From the NCBI RefSeq assembly GCF_039871875.1, contig NZ_JBDPMD010000035.1, positions 1 to 64,000 of the forward strand: a stretch of 64,000 bases of DNA, given 5' to 3'. Position numbers and translations under genes: made by a program. The DNA comes from Sphaerisporangium sp039871875. Lineage in GTDB: Bacteria > Actinomycetota > Actinomycetes > Streptosporangiales > Streptosporangiaceae. The notes beneath the pieces are model-generated. The model searched no databases. It saw only the letters and a list, made by a program, of their open reading frames with translations, and was not told the DNA's origin. Below are positions 16,728-24,438 of this stretch, in pieces. Every line of letters begins with the position of its first letter. Within the stretch, counting starts at the first letter, position 1.

Positions 16728-17903
16728 GTGAGTGAGCGGCCTGTGCACGCGGTGGTTTCGCCTCCGGACGGCGCCCTTTTCGACCGCGTACGCCGGGCGC
16801 TGGACGGCGACGGCCCCGCGGTGCTGCCTCTGGACCCCGGGCTGCCCGGCCCGGCGCTGCGGGCGGTCCTCGCGGCGCTGCGCCCCACCCACGTGGTCAC
16901 CCCCGAGGGCACGCGGCCCTTCCCCGGCGGGGTGCCCACCCGCGCGGGCACCGCGGTGATCATCTCGACGAGCGGGTCCACGGGGACGCCCAAGGGAGTG
17001 GAGCTGTCCGCCGGGGCGCTGACCGCCTCGGCGGAGGCGTCCCTGCGGCGGCTCGGGGCGCGGCCGGGGGAACGGTGGTTGTGCTGCCTGCCGCCGTCGC
17101 ACGTCTCCGGCCTGCAGGTGCTGGTCCGGTCGGTGTTGTCGGGGACCGAGCCCCTGATCCACGAACGCTTCTCCCCCGCCGCGGTGGCCGCGAGCGGCGC
17201 CGACCACGTGTCCCTGGTGCCCACCCAGCTCAGGCGGCTCCTCGACCACGGCGCCGGCCTGTCAAGGTTCCGCACGGTGCTGCTCGGCGGGGCCGCCGCG
17301 CCGCCGGGCCTCGCCGCCGCGGCGGGCACGAGGGTCGTGACGACGTACGGCATGAGCGAGACCTGCGGCGGGTGCGTGTACGACGGCGTGCCGCTGGACG
17401 GCGTGGAGGCCGGTGTCGGGGCGGACGGGCGGATCAGGATCCGCGGGCCGGTGCTGTTCTCCGGATACCGGTCAGGGGCGGCGCCGTCGAACCTTCAGGG
17501 CGGCTGGTACGTCACATCTGATGTGGGAGAGTTCCGGGACGGACGCCTGCGCGTGCTCGGCCGCGCGGACGACGTGATCAACACCGGCGGGCGCAAGGTC
17601 GCCGCCGGGCCGGTGGCCGGCGTGCTGGCGGGCCACCCGGCGGTGCGCGACGCCGTGGTGGTGGGGCGGCCGCACCCGGAGTGGGGCGAGGAGGTGGTCG
17701 CGGTCGTCGTGCCCGCCGATCCGGGAGCCCCGCCGACGCTCGGGGAGCTACGCGCGGCGGTGAAGGAGACGCTGCCGGGCTACGCGGCGCCGCGGGCGCT
17801 GGAGGTGCTGGACGGGCTCCCGCTGCTGCCCAACGGCAAACATGATCTTGTAGCCATACGTCGCAATATTTTCGGCTTTGCTAGCACAAAGGATGAATCT
17901 TGA
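16728..17903 (+). CDS. menE: o-Succinylbenzoate-CoA ligase
   Basis: A 391-residue short AMP-forming acyl-CoA ligase. Motifs are the P-loop STSGSTGTPKGVE, the adenylate motif TYGMSETCGGCVYDG, GWYVTSDVGEF and the C-terminal lysine loop LPNGKHDLVA. Short MenE proteins of this kind activate o-succinylbenzoate in the actinobacterial menaquinone route. GTG 16728 is chosen since upstream residues in the frame are not family-like. There is no Shine-Dalgarno sequence; TAACCT lies seven bases before the GTG, so the mRNA is probably leaderless. The stop lies inside an inverted repeat. Confidence 0.9.
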   Translation: MSERPVHAVVSPPDGALFDRVRRALDGDGPAVLPLDPGLPGPALRAVLAALRPTHVVTPEGTRPFPGGVPTRAGTAVIISTSGSTGTPKGVELSAGALTASAEASLRRLGARPGERWLCCLPPSHVSGLQVLVRSVLSGTEPLIHERFSPAAVAASGADHVSLVPTQLRRLLDHGAGLSRFRTVLLGGAAAPPGLAAAAGTRVVTTYGMSETCGGCVYDGVPLDGVEAGVGADGRIRIRGPVLFSGYRSGAAPSNLQGGWYVTSDVGEFRDGRLRVLGRADDVINTGGRKVAAGPVAGVLAGHPAVRDAVVVGRPHPEWGEEVVAVVVPADPGAPPTLGELRAAVKETLPGYAAPRALEVLDGLPLLPNGKHDLVAIRRNIFGFASTKDES

Positions 17904-17921
17904 CCACAATGTCCGGTCAAG
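17899..17921. promoter_or_regulatory. Inverted repeat at the end of menE
   Basis: CTTGACC and GGTCAAG arms of seven bases surround nine bases. It includes the menE stop codon and lies 62 bases before the next start. It could be an operator or a weak terminator; no T-run follows. Confidence 0.4.
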
Positions 17922-17982
17922 GGAACCAGAAGTCACATCCGGCGCGTCATACCGGCAAGCCGGATCCAGGAAGGACGACGCT

Positions 17983-18327
17983 TTGATCAAGCCGACCCGC
18001 AAGATGTGGATCTCCGCCGGTGTCGCCGGTGTGATCCTCGCTGGGGGCATCTCCGTCGCGGCCGCGGCCGCCTCGGGAGGGTTGGGCGCCGGGAGCCCGA
18101 GCGGTACCTCGACGGACGCCCCGGGCGAGGCCCCCGGGCAGATCCCCGGCCCGGCCATCCCGCAGAACGCCGAGCCGACCCGCTCCCCCGAGAAGTTCGT
18201 CGTCCGCGAGGACATGGAGGGCGACCCGAAGAAGGTCGCCGAGTTCTGGACCGAGAGGCGCATGGAAGAGGCCGAGCCGCTCCCCATCCCGGTCCTCACG
18301 CCGGACAAACCCAAGAAGAAGGACTGA
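17983..18327 (+). CDS. Small secreted or anchored protein with protease-propeptide-like motif
   Basis: TTG 17983 follows AGGAAGGA. The 114 residues begin with a basic stretch and one hydrophobic segment (ISAGVAGVILAGGISVAAAAA), then a Pro/Gly-rich linker. Near the end is KKVAEFWTERRMEEAEPLP. This resembles the YWTPERM-x-x-A-x-P linker found before the catalytic domain of many actinobacterial secreted trypsin-like proteases (recalled family pattern, not searched). Here the protein ends in PDKPKKKD with no protease domain, and none is found downstream. It may be a stand-alone regulator, or a remnant of a truncated protease. Function unknown. Confidence 0.6.
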   Translation: MIKPTRKMWISAGVAGVILAGGISVAAAAASGGLGAGSPSGTSTDAPGEAPGQIPGPAIPQNAEPTRSPEKFVVREDMEGDPKKVAEFWTERRMEEAEPLPIPVLTPDKPKKKD

Positions 18328-18373
18328 CGGCGCCGCCCCGTCTCCGGGGCGCCCACCAGCGGATCTTCACGGG

Positions 18374-18402
18374 GAGGCGGGCCGCCGCGAGCGGCCCGCC
18401 TC
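18374..18402. terminator. Hairpin terminator
   Basis: GAGGCGGGCCGC and GCGGCCCGCCTC form a perfect 12-bp stem with loop CGCGA, 47 bases after the preceding stop. No T-run follows, as is common in high-GC actinobacteria. Confidence 0.7.
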
Positions 18403-18599
18403 TCGCCGTGCCGGGGACCCGCGCGCGGGACGAGGAGTGCGACCAGGGAAGATGGGTAGCACAGGACGGCGGTGGCGATGGGGAGCCTCCGGTACGCCAC
18501 GGGAACAAACGACGCCCCGGAACGTTATTGATACTGGTGCGCCTGGATGCCGCGCCACCCCATCGAACGTAGGAACTCCGTGACGGAGGAGGTGTGCTC

Positions 18600-20036
18600 A
18601 TGCCCCGAACCGCCGTGGCGACCTCGACTGAGCGCGAGGCCACCCCGACAATCGTCGCCCAGGTCATCGACCGCGGGCGAGCGCAAGGTCACCTTTCCCT
18701 CGCGGAACTCCGCGAGGCGTTCCACACGGCGCGGATCACGCCCGCCCGAGGGCGATCGATCCTGCGAGAGCTCACCGACGCCGGAGTGAGCCTCACCGCG
18801 GAGGACGCGCCGCCCGCGCGGACCGGAGCCCCGGCGAGGAAGACCCGTAAGAGCACCGCTGTGAAGACTACCGCGAAGACCGCAATGACCCGCACCATCG
18901 TCTCCACCGACCCGGCCGCCGACAACGCCGAGGACGTCCGGCCCGCCGAGGGCCGTGCGGGCACCGAGGCCGCGCGCACCCGTCGCCCCGCCGCCCGCCG
19001 TACCGGCAAGACCGCCGCGGCCGAGGTCCCGGCGCCCCGTCCCGAGCCCGACGACACCGAGGACGCCTGGGGCGAGCCGGACGAGGCCGACCTGCAGAGC
19101 GAGACACTCGACCTGGACGACCAGTCCTCGGTCATGGGTGACTCGGTGCACACCTACCTCAAGTCGATCGGCCGCCGCACGCTGCTCACCGCGGCCGAGG
19201 AGGTCGAGCTGGCCAAGCGCATCGAGGCCGGGCTGTACGCCGAGCACAAGCTGGAGAACGAGATCCTCACCGGCGACGAGCGGGCCGACCTCGAGTGGGT
19301 CGCCGCCGACGGCCGGCACGCCAAGGACCACATGCTGGAGGCCAACCTCCGGCTGGTCGTCTCGGTGGCGAAGAAGTACACCGACCGGGGCATGGCGCTG
19401 CTGGACGTCGTGCAGGAGGGCAACCTCGGGCTGATCCGCGCCGTGGAGAAGTTCGACTACTCCAAGGGGTACAAGTTCTCCACCTACGCCATGTGGTGGA
19501 TCCGGCAGGCGATCCAGCGCGGGTTCGCCGACTCGGCCCGCACCATCCGGCTGCCGGTGCACGTGCTGGAGATGCTGTCCAAGCTGTCGCGCGTCGAGCG
19601 TGACATGCACCAGCGCCTCGGCCGCGAGCCCACCCCCGAGGAGCTGGCGGTGGAGCTCGACAAGACCCCCGACCAGATCGAGGAGCTGCTGCGCACCAGC
19701 CGCCAGCCGATCAGCCTCAACGCCACCATCGGCGAGGACGGCGAGACCACCATCGGCGACCTCATCGAGGACGTGGACGCCCCCGAGGCGTCCGAGGTGG
19801 TGGACCGGCAGTTGCTCGGCGCCGAGCTGCGCGGCGTCCTCGGCAACCTGACCCCGCGCGAGGCCAAGATCATGGCTCTGCGCTTCGGGCTGGTGGACGG
19901 CAAGCCGCACACCCTCGACGAGATCGGCAAGCACCTGGGCCTGACCCGGGAGCGCATCCGCCAGCTGGAGAAGGAGTCGCTCTCCAAGCTGCGCCACCCG
20001 AGCAACACCCGGCCCCTGCTGGACTGGGCGAGCTGA
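18600..20036 (+). CDS. RpoD-like RNA polymerase sigma factor
   Basis: A 478-residue sigma-70 protein. The N-terminus resembles region 1.1 (GRAQGHLSLAELREAF), then comes a Lys/Ala/Pro-rich spacer, then regions 1.2-2 (LANRL-type core EANLRLVVSVAKKYTDRGM, LLDVVQEGNLGLIRAVEKFD, KGYKFSTYAMWWIRQAI), region 3 (REPTPEELAVELDKTPDQI) and region 4 with LDEIGKHLGLTRERIRQLE. Compared with recalled Streptomyces HrdB, region 2.4 (RGFADSARTIRLPVH) and the end (RPLLDWAS) are closer to HrdD/SigB-type group 2 factors. Whether it is the essential sigma cannot be decided here. ATG 18600 lies seven bases after GGAGGAGG; a GTG at 18594 is too close to it. Confidence 0.88.
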   Translation: MPRTAVATSTEREATPTIVAQVIDRGRAQGHLSLAELREAFHTARITPARGRSILRELTDAGVSLTAEDAPPARTGAPARKTRKSTAVKTTAKTAMTRTIVSTDPAADNAEDVRPAEGRAGTEAARTRRPAARRTGKTAAAEVPAPRPEPDDTEDAWGEPDEADLQSETLDLDDQSSVMGDSVHTYLKSIGRRTLLTAAEEVELAKRIEAGLYAEHKLENEILTGDERADLEWVAADGRHAKDHMLEANLRLVVSVAKKYTDRGMALLDVVQEGNLGLIRAVEKFDYSKGYKFSTYAMWWIRQAIQRGFADSARTIRLPVHVLEMLSKLSRVERDMHQRLGREPTPEELAVELDKTPDQIEELLRTSRQPISLNATIGEDGETTIGDLIEDVDAPEASEVVDRQLLGAELRGVLGNLTPREAKIMALRFGLVDGKPHTLDEIGKHLGLTRERIRQLEKESLSKLRHPSNTRPLLDWAS

Positions 20037-20067
20037 CCCCGGCGCCGCGCTCCGGCCGGTCGTCACA

Positions 20068-20098
20068 GAACCCCGCACGGCACCGCCGTGCGGGGTTC
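20068..20098. terminator. Hairpin terminator after the sigma gene
   Basis: GAACCCCGCACGG pairs with CCGTGCGGGGTTC, a perfect 13-bp stem with a five-base loop. It starts 31 bases past the sigma stop and also faces the convergent gene ending at 20118, so it probably works in both directions. Confidence 0.8.
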
Positions 20099-20117
20099 GG
20101 CGTGTCTCAGGCGCGGG

Positions 20118-20516
20118 TCAGCCGGCGGCGGGCATGGGCCGGGGGACGCGGGCGATGCCGGTGAGGCGGTGCTCCTCGCGCAGGGTGCGCAGGCGGTCGA
20201 CCTCGGCGGTCCACATGGCGCCACGCGGGGTCGCGACACCCTTGCGGCGGCGGATGCGGTCGTCGTAGGCCTTCACGCCGAGCGCGGCGCGCTTGGCGGC
20301 CTCGGCGGCGCGCAGGGCGTCGGTGAGGGCGCGGTCGTAGGCGAGGCCGGCGGCGCGGAGCTCGTCGGCACCGGCCCCGGCGGCCTGGGCACGGCGCAGC
20401 GCGGCCTCGGCGGCACGCGCCTTGTCCAGCAGCGCGGGGAAACCCTCGCCGACCTCATGATCGGCGTGATGCCTGACCTCGGCCTCCCGGCTGACCCCCG
20501 GTCGGAAAAACGCCAT
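20118..20516 (-). CDS. Small helical protein of unknown function
   Basis: 132 residues from ATG 20516, after AAAGGGG. The protein is Ala/Arg/Glu-rich and predicted mostly helical (LLDKARAAEAALRRAQAAGAGADELRAAG in part), with a conserved-looking C-terminal stretch (RGAMWTAEVDRLRTLREEHR). No signal peptide, membrane segment or known motif is seen. It is divergent from the TetR gene at 20640, and a coding role is supported by codon position GC and a plausible ribosome site. Function unknown. Confidence 0.6.
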   Translation of the reverse strand: MAFFRPGVSREAEVRHHADHEVGEGFPALLDKARAAEAALRRAQAAGAGADELRAAGLAYDRALTDALRAAEAAKRAALGVKAYDDRIRRRKGVATPRGAMWTAEVDRLRTLREEHRLTGIARVPRPMPAAG

Positions 20517-20619
20517 CGTCCGCCCCTTTCCGGCACACCGCCGGTCGTCCCGGCGTTCGTCGATGGTGCCCAGCGTACGGCCCCGTGCGAGCGGGACGGT
20601 ACGCGGTACGGCGCGCCGC

Positions 20620-20633
20620 CCTTTACAAAGTAA
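20620..20633. promoter_or_regulatory. Operator-like motif before the TetR gene
   Basis: CCTTTACAAAGTAA includes TTAC-AAA-GTAA, arms of four with a three-base centre, ending seven bases before the GTG start. Position and symmetry suggest autorepression. The same 13-base string occurs at 13261. Confidence 0.5.
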
Positions 20634-20639
20634 GTCATC

Positions 20640-21269
20640 GTGTGGATCATCATGGGCATGCCCGCGAAACGACCCCCGGTCCCGCTGTCCCGTGACCGCA
20701 TCATCGAGGCCGCCCTGCACATCGCCGACGGCCAGGGCCTGCGCCGTCTCACCATGCGGCGCCTCGGCGACGCCCTGCAGGTGGAGGCCATGGCGATCTA
20801 CCACCACCTCCCCCGCGGCAAGGAGGCCCTGCTGGACGCGCTCGCCGAGCACGTCACCACCGTCGCCGTGGACTCCTCGGGCCTCGCCGACTGGCGGGAC
20901 GTCGCCCGCGCGTGGGCCCACGCCGGCCGGGCCGCCCTGCTCGAGCACCCCGGGGTGCTCGCCCTCGCGCTGACCAAGCCCCCCCGGGGCACCGCACTGC
21001 TGGCCATCAGGGAGCAGACCGAGCAACTCGCCGCGACCGGCCTGCCCGACCCCGGCCCGGCGGTGCGCACCCTGCGCGCGTACACCATGGGCAGCGTCGC
21101 GGTGGAGATCCAGCGCTCCGGCTGGGCCGCCCCCGCCGAGCCGGACGACGAGAACGGCGGCCCCCCGTCGCCCCTCCCCCAGGCGGCGCCCCCCGAGTCC
21201 GCCGACGCCGCCGTCGCGGCCTTCGACCGGGGTCTGGACGCCGTGCTCAAAGGCCTCAGGGAGCCGTAA
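20640..21269 (+). CDS. TetR-family transcriptional regulator
   Basis: A 209-residue repressor. The N-terminal helix-turn-helix is LSRDRIIEAALHIADGQGLR, LTMRRLGDALQVEAMAIYHH, followed by GKEALLDALAEHV, the form seen in tetracycline-repressor-like (TetR_C class) proteins. The ligand domain follows, with a loop rich in Pro/Asp/Glu near residues 163-185. No exporter or enzyme gene is adjacent on the same strand, so the target may be the divergent small gene or itself. GTG 20640 is taken; ATG 20652 and 20658 are alternatives. No Shine-Dalgarno sequence is evident, so a leaderless message is possible. Confidence 0.82.
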   Translation: MWIIMGMPAKRPPVPLSRDRIIEAALHIADGQGLRRLTMRRLGDALQVEAMAIYHHLPRGKEALLDALAEHVTTVAVDSSGLADWRDVARAWAHAGRAALLEHPGVLALALTKPPRGTALLAIREQTEQLAATGLPDPGPAVRTLRAYTMGSVAVEIQRSGWAAPAEPDDENGGPPSPLPQAAPPESADAAVAAFDRGLDAVLKGLREP

Positions 21270-21598
21270 TTCCTCGTTTATCTGTTCGGCGGCGAGTCGT
21301 GCTTGGACCGTTATATTCGGTGGGGCACCCTTGTGTCGCAGGTCACATGGCCAGACCAGCCCCGAAGACCTACCCGGACCCCTGACTCACGACCGGAAAC
21401 CGTCCTAACGGGCTATGTCGCGCGCATGTGACCCGCAGCACACTTACTCTAGAGGTGTGCCCTCGCGCACACGGCAACCAGACAGCGCTCGGCCCCGTCC
21501 TACGGGGGTCGGGGGAACGGGCAGGTGGCGGATGCCTCCTTGCCCGCGGGATCCCGGCCGAGCACAACAGATCGAGAGAGAAATCCGGAGGCACACCC
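21270..21598. other. Gene-free region before the DUF5999-like gene
   Basis: No supported gene. It holds the 5' region of the small gene at 21599, ending in a clear GGAGG. The stretch ACACTTACTCTAGAGGTGTGC near 21440-21460 is AT-richer than its surroundings and might be promoter-related; it includes a short imperfect inverted repeat (ACAC/GTGT). Confidence 0.4.
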
Positions 21599-21799
21599 AT
21601 GTGCCCGCATGAGCCGTCCTGTCCGAGCAGTTCCGCATCGGACCGCGAAGCCGCCCGCACCGTAGCGGCCCACCCCGAGCAGGGGTGGAGCCTCTTGTGC
21701 AACGGCATCGTGCTTTTCGAGGACACCGGGGAGCTCCTGCCCGACGGCGCGGTGATCGCACCGCACCGCCCCACCGACCTCGCCATCAGCGCCGCCTGA
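21599..21799 (+). CDS. DUF5999-type small protein
   Basis: 66 residues from ATG 21599, after GGAGG. It begins MCPHEPSCPSSSASDREAAR and continues with HPEQGWSLLCNGIVLFEDTGELLPDG and IAPHRP. This is the compact pattern of a small family (recalled as DUF5999) found across Streptomyces and relatives. Two N-terminal Cys with a His suggest metal binding, but that is not shown. The protein is cytosolic, of unknown role, and stands alone. Confidence 0.82.
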   Translation: MCPHEPSCPSSSASDREAARTVAAHPEQGWSLLCNGIVLFEDTGELLPDGAVIAPHRPTDLAISAA

Positions 21800-22369
21800 C
21801 CCACCCAGCACCCGGCATCACCTGAGACAGCCGAACGGGGAACTCCGGCCGATCACCGCCCGCCCGCCAGGGGCCAGGGGACCAGCCCTGACCGGGCCCG
21901 CGACGATCGGCCGCCACCGGCGAACCACGATCTCCGCCATGCCGGAACCAGCACCCGCGACCAGGCACCTCCTGGCGCCGCCACCGGATTCAGGTTCCAC
22001 CTGAGCCGGCCAGTACCGTGCCGCTCCCTCCCTTTGCCCTCGACCGGCACTCCGGAGGGCTTTCCAGCGCCCGGTGATCCCGAGCACGGAGACCGAAATC
22101 CCCTGCGCCCGGACGCCGGGACGCCGGGACCGGAACCCCGGCCGGTCCGCCCCTCCCCCTCGATGTGACGGCCCGCCGCACCACACCCCCGGCGTGGCGC
22201 CGACGACTTTTATTCATCCGACCATAGGATGTTCCCTCAAGTATAGCCACCCCCCGCCTCGCTCCGGAAGTCCCCCTCCCCCGCCGTCCGCGGCGGTCCC
22301 GGTCCGACCGGGGGAACCCGGCCACCCGCGCCCGTGCTTCCCCCGGGGGCCACGGTTCCCGGGGTCTGA
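21800..22369. other. Gene-free region of 570 bases
   Basis: I see no supported gene on either strand. Open frames are present but their translations are low-complexity Arg/Pro/Gly with no family resemblance. A short direct repeat GACGCCGGGACGCCGGGACC lies near 22111-22130. The sequence near 22205-22245 (TTTTATTCATCCGACCATAGG) is the only AT-rich patch and could be an old promoter. Confidence 0.5.
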
Positions 22370-22963
22370 TCAGCGGAACCTGGGGGCGAGCCAGGCGGCG
22401 ACGGCCTCGCCCACGCGGGCGGGATCCTTCTTGAGGTCGTGGTTCTCGCCGGGAATCACCACCACGCGGGTGGCGTCCGCCTCGGCGGGGACGCCGAAGG
22501 GGTCGCGGTCGCCGCTGACGGCGAGGACGTCCACGCCCGCCTCGCGCAGTTCGTCCGCCCGCGAACGGTCCGGCTTGCCCGGGGGGACCAGGGGGAAGGC
22601 CAGGGCCACCACCGCGTGGGCGCCGACAGCGCGGGCGGTGCGGCAGGCCACCCGGGCGCCGTTGCTGCGGCCGCCCTGCACCAGAGGGAGCCGGGGGTAC
22701 GCGGCGCGGACCTCGTGCAGCACCTCGGCCCACGCCTCGTCCTGGCGGGCCGGGGAGCCGGGGGCGCGGGCGCCGGCCAGCCGGAAGGGCTGCGTCACCC
22801 GGGCCACGGTGCCGCCGATCGCGCGGGCCGCGGCGCGCACGGCCAGCAGGTCGGGGGCGTCCACCCCGCCCGCGGAGCCATGGGTGAGCACCAGCAGGAA
22901 ACGGGCCTCGTCCGCCTCGTCGACCTCCACGATCGCCGGTCCCCGGCCGGTCATGACGCGCAT
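22370..22963 (-). CDS. Alpha/beta-hydrolase-family protein
   Basis: 197 residues from ATG 22963. It is a compact alpha/beta hydrolase of the dienelactone-hydrolase/KANL3-Tex30-like kind. Marks are LLVLTHGSAGGVDAPDL (HG oxyanion motif), the nucleophile elbow QGGRSNGARVACR (G-x-S-x-G), the acid strand VLAVSGDRDPFGVP (Asp) and the catalytic His in GENHDLKKDP. Cytosolic; substrate unknown. A broken inverted copy of its N-terminal part lies 285 bases upstream, on the other strand. Confidence 0.82.
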   Translation of the reverse strand: MRVMTGRGPAIVEVDEADEARFLLVLTHGSAGGVDAPDLLAVRAAARAIGGTVARVTQPFRLAGARAPGSPARQDEAWAEVLHEVRAAYPRLPLVQGGRSNGARVACRTARAVGAHAVVALAFPLVPPGKPDRSRADELREAGVDVLAVSGDRDPFGVPAEADATRVVVIPGENHDLKKDPARVGEAVAAWLAPRFR

Positions 22964-23248
22964 GGCCGCCACGCTAGCCGACCCCCGCCGCGCTCCCCCG
23001 CACGCCCCTGGGCGCGTCCCGAGGTCGTCCGGCCCGTGAAGAGGCACCCAGGCGGGGCGAACGCGAACAGGCACCTGGCGCGGAACGTGAACATCCGCCC
23101 TGTCCGGCGACCACTCCCCTAGGCTCGACCGGACCGCGTGGCGGGCCGCGCACATCAAAAACGTCCTGGTCGCGCCGTGCCGGGGGCATGTCGTCGTGGT
23201 GGTCAAAGACCTCAACGGCGACGACAACCTGGCGACAGCCAGGGGCGG

Positions 23249-23409
23249 CCCCTGCTGGTGCTCACCCACGGCTCCGCAGGCGGGGTGGACGCCCCCGACC
23301 TGCTGACCGTGCGCGCCGCGGCCCGCGCGATCGGCGGCGCCGCGGCCCGCGTGACGCAGCCCTTCCGACTGGCCGATGCCCGCGCCGCCGGTGTTCCCCG
23401 GCCCGGACG
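23249..23409 (+). pseudogene. Truncated inverted copy of the neighbouring hydrolase gene
   Basis: The plus strand reads PLLVLTHGSAGGVDAPDLL, then TVRAAARAIGGAAARVTQPF and RLADARAAGVP, nearly identical to residues about 23-73 of the hydrolase on the minus strand (22370-22963). The similarity ends near 23409 and the rest of the gene is missing; there is no matching start. It is a partial inverted duplication that has since diverged. The arms (about 22753-22903 and 23249-23409) lie roughly 345 bases apart. Confidence 0.8.
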
Positions 23410-23716
23410 GGGGACGCACTGCGGGAACGTATCGATCTGATCTCGCCGGGCCGCCGGTCGGGGTCGCGGCCTACGACGGGGTGTACGGCGGGACGGAGTC
23501 CCGCCCGCCGCGATGTCCGACCACCCGCGGGTCGCGGCCCTGCTCACCCCTGTCCGAGCTCGCCGTGCCGAAGCCGGTGGACCCCGTGACGGTGTGCGCG
23601 CCGCGCCCCCGGGGCACCCGCCCGCGGGCGATGAGGGACGTTCCGGTACCGGGGAACGATGCGTCTACTTCTCCGGGGGGATGCCACCGGTTGTGAATTT
23701 GTGCCAGATTAGGAGC
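23410..23716. other. Gene-free region after the truncated copy
   Basis: No supported gene. A perfect 8-bp hairpin, GGCGGGAC-GGA-GTCCCGCC, lies at 23487-23505. The last 40 bases are AT-richer (GGTTGTGAATTTGTGCCAGATT) and probably hold the promoter of the next gene. Confidence 0.45.
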
Positions 23717-24109
23717 GTGCCGGAGAATTCATCCTTGCCGCGCGACGAGCTTCGCGCCACAGTCGAGGCCCGTCGGGACCTCGGCCCCGAGTACGAGACC
23801 GCGCTGGTGGAGTCGTTCCTGGACAAGGTCGACGGTGCCATCCAGGCCCGTGTCCGCGCCGAGGTGGCCGCCCAGACGGGCCACGGCTACCCGCCGCCCG
23901 GTCCGCACGGAACGCCTCCCTACGCGCCGCCGCAGAAGCAGCAGCGCCACAGTGACGGCACGATCCCGATCGCGCTCGGCTCGCTCGGCATCGGCATCCC
24001 CCTGACCGCCATCGCCGCCGGCGAGGCGGGCCCGGCCGGCTTGTTCCTCGCCTGGGCGGGCATCGTCGTCGTCAACATCGCGGCCGCCTTCGGCCGCCGC
24101 CGCCGCTGA
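23717..24109 (+). CDS. Small membrane protein of unknown function
   Basis: 130 residues from GTG 23717. The N-terminal helix DELRATVEARRDLGPEYETA followed by LVESFLDKVDGAIQARV is a pattern I recall from conserved actinobacterial membrane proteins without assigned function. A Pro/Gly/His-rich linker (GYPPPGPHGTPPYAPP) leads to two hydrophobic segments (IPIALGSLGIGIPLTAIAA and AGLFLAWAGIVVVNIAAAF) and a basic end GRRRR. AGGAG is only one base from the GTG, so the start could instead be leaderless. Confidence 0.65.
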   Translation: MPENSSLPRDELRATVEARRDLGPEYETALVESFLDKVDGAIQARVRAEVAAQTGHGYPPPGPHGTPPYAPPQKQQRHSDGTIPIALGSLGIGIPLTAIAAGEAGPAGLFLAWAGIVVVNIAAAFGRRRR

Positions 24110-24210
24110 CCCTCGGTCTTCCCGTCGCCGCGGTCCACTACGACGAGACGTGCCCACCAGGCCCGATCGCCCCGGGCGGCGCGGCCAGGGCGGCGGTGGC
24201 CACGGTCGCG

Positions 24211-24406
24211 GTGATGGCGCGGACCTCTTCGATGATCGCTGACGGCGCTGGGACCGACCCGCCGAGCCGGTACGGGCTCGGCCGCTCATCGTCCGGCGTG
24301 ACGGGGCGGTGATGGCGCGAACCTCTTCGATCATCGCTGACGGCGCTGGGGCCAACCCACTGAGCGGGCTCGGCTCGGCCGCTCATCGTCCGGCGTGACG
24401 GGCTCG
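24211..24406. repeat. 98-bp tandem direct repeat, two copies
   Basis: The unit runs from GTGATGGCGCG(G/A)ACCTC to CATCGTCCGGCGTGACGGG. Copy 1 starts at 24211 and copy 2 at 24309, with most differences in the middle. It lies between a small membrane protein gene and the 3' end of the TPR gene, and encodes no recognisable protein. Confidence 0.8.
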
Positions 24407-24438
24407 ACCCGGACCGGCTGCCCCACGGCGGGCCGCGG

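Noticed and set aside
23150..23248. Short plus-strand run KNVLVAPCRGHVVVVVKDLNGDDN
   Set aside because: Looks protein-like (a DUF397-like remnant was considered) but matches no family clearly and has no start or end.
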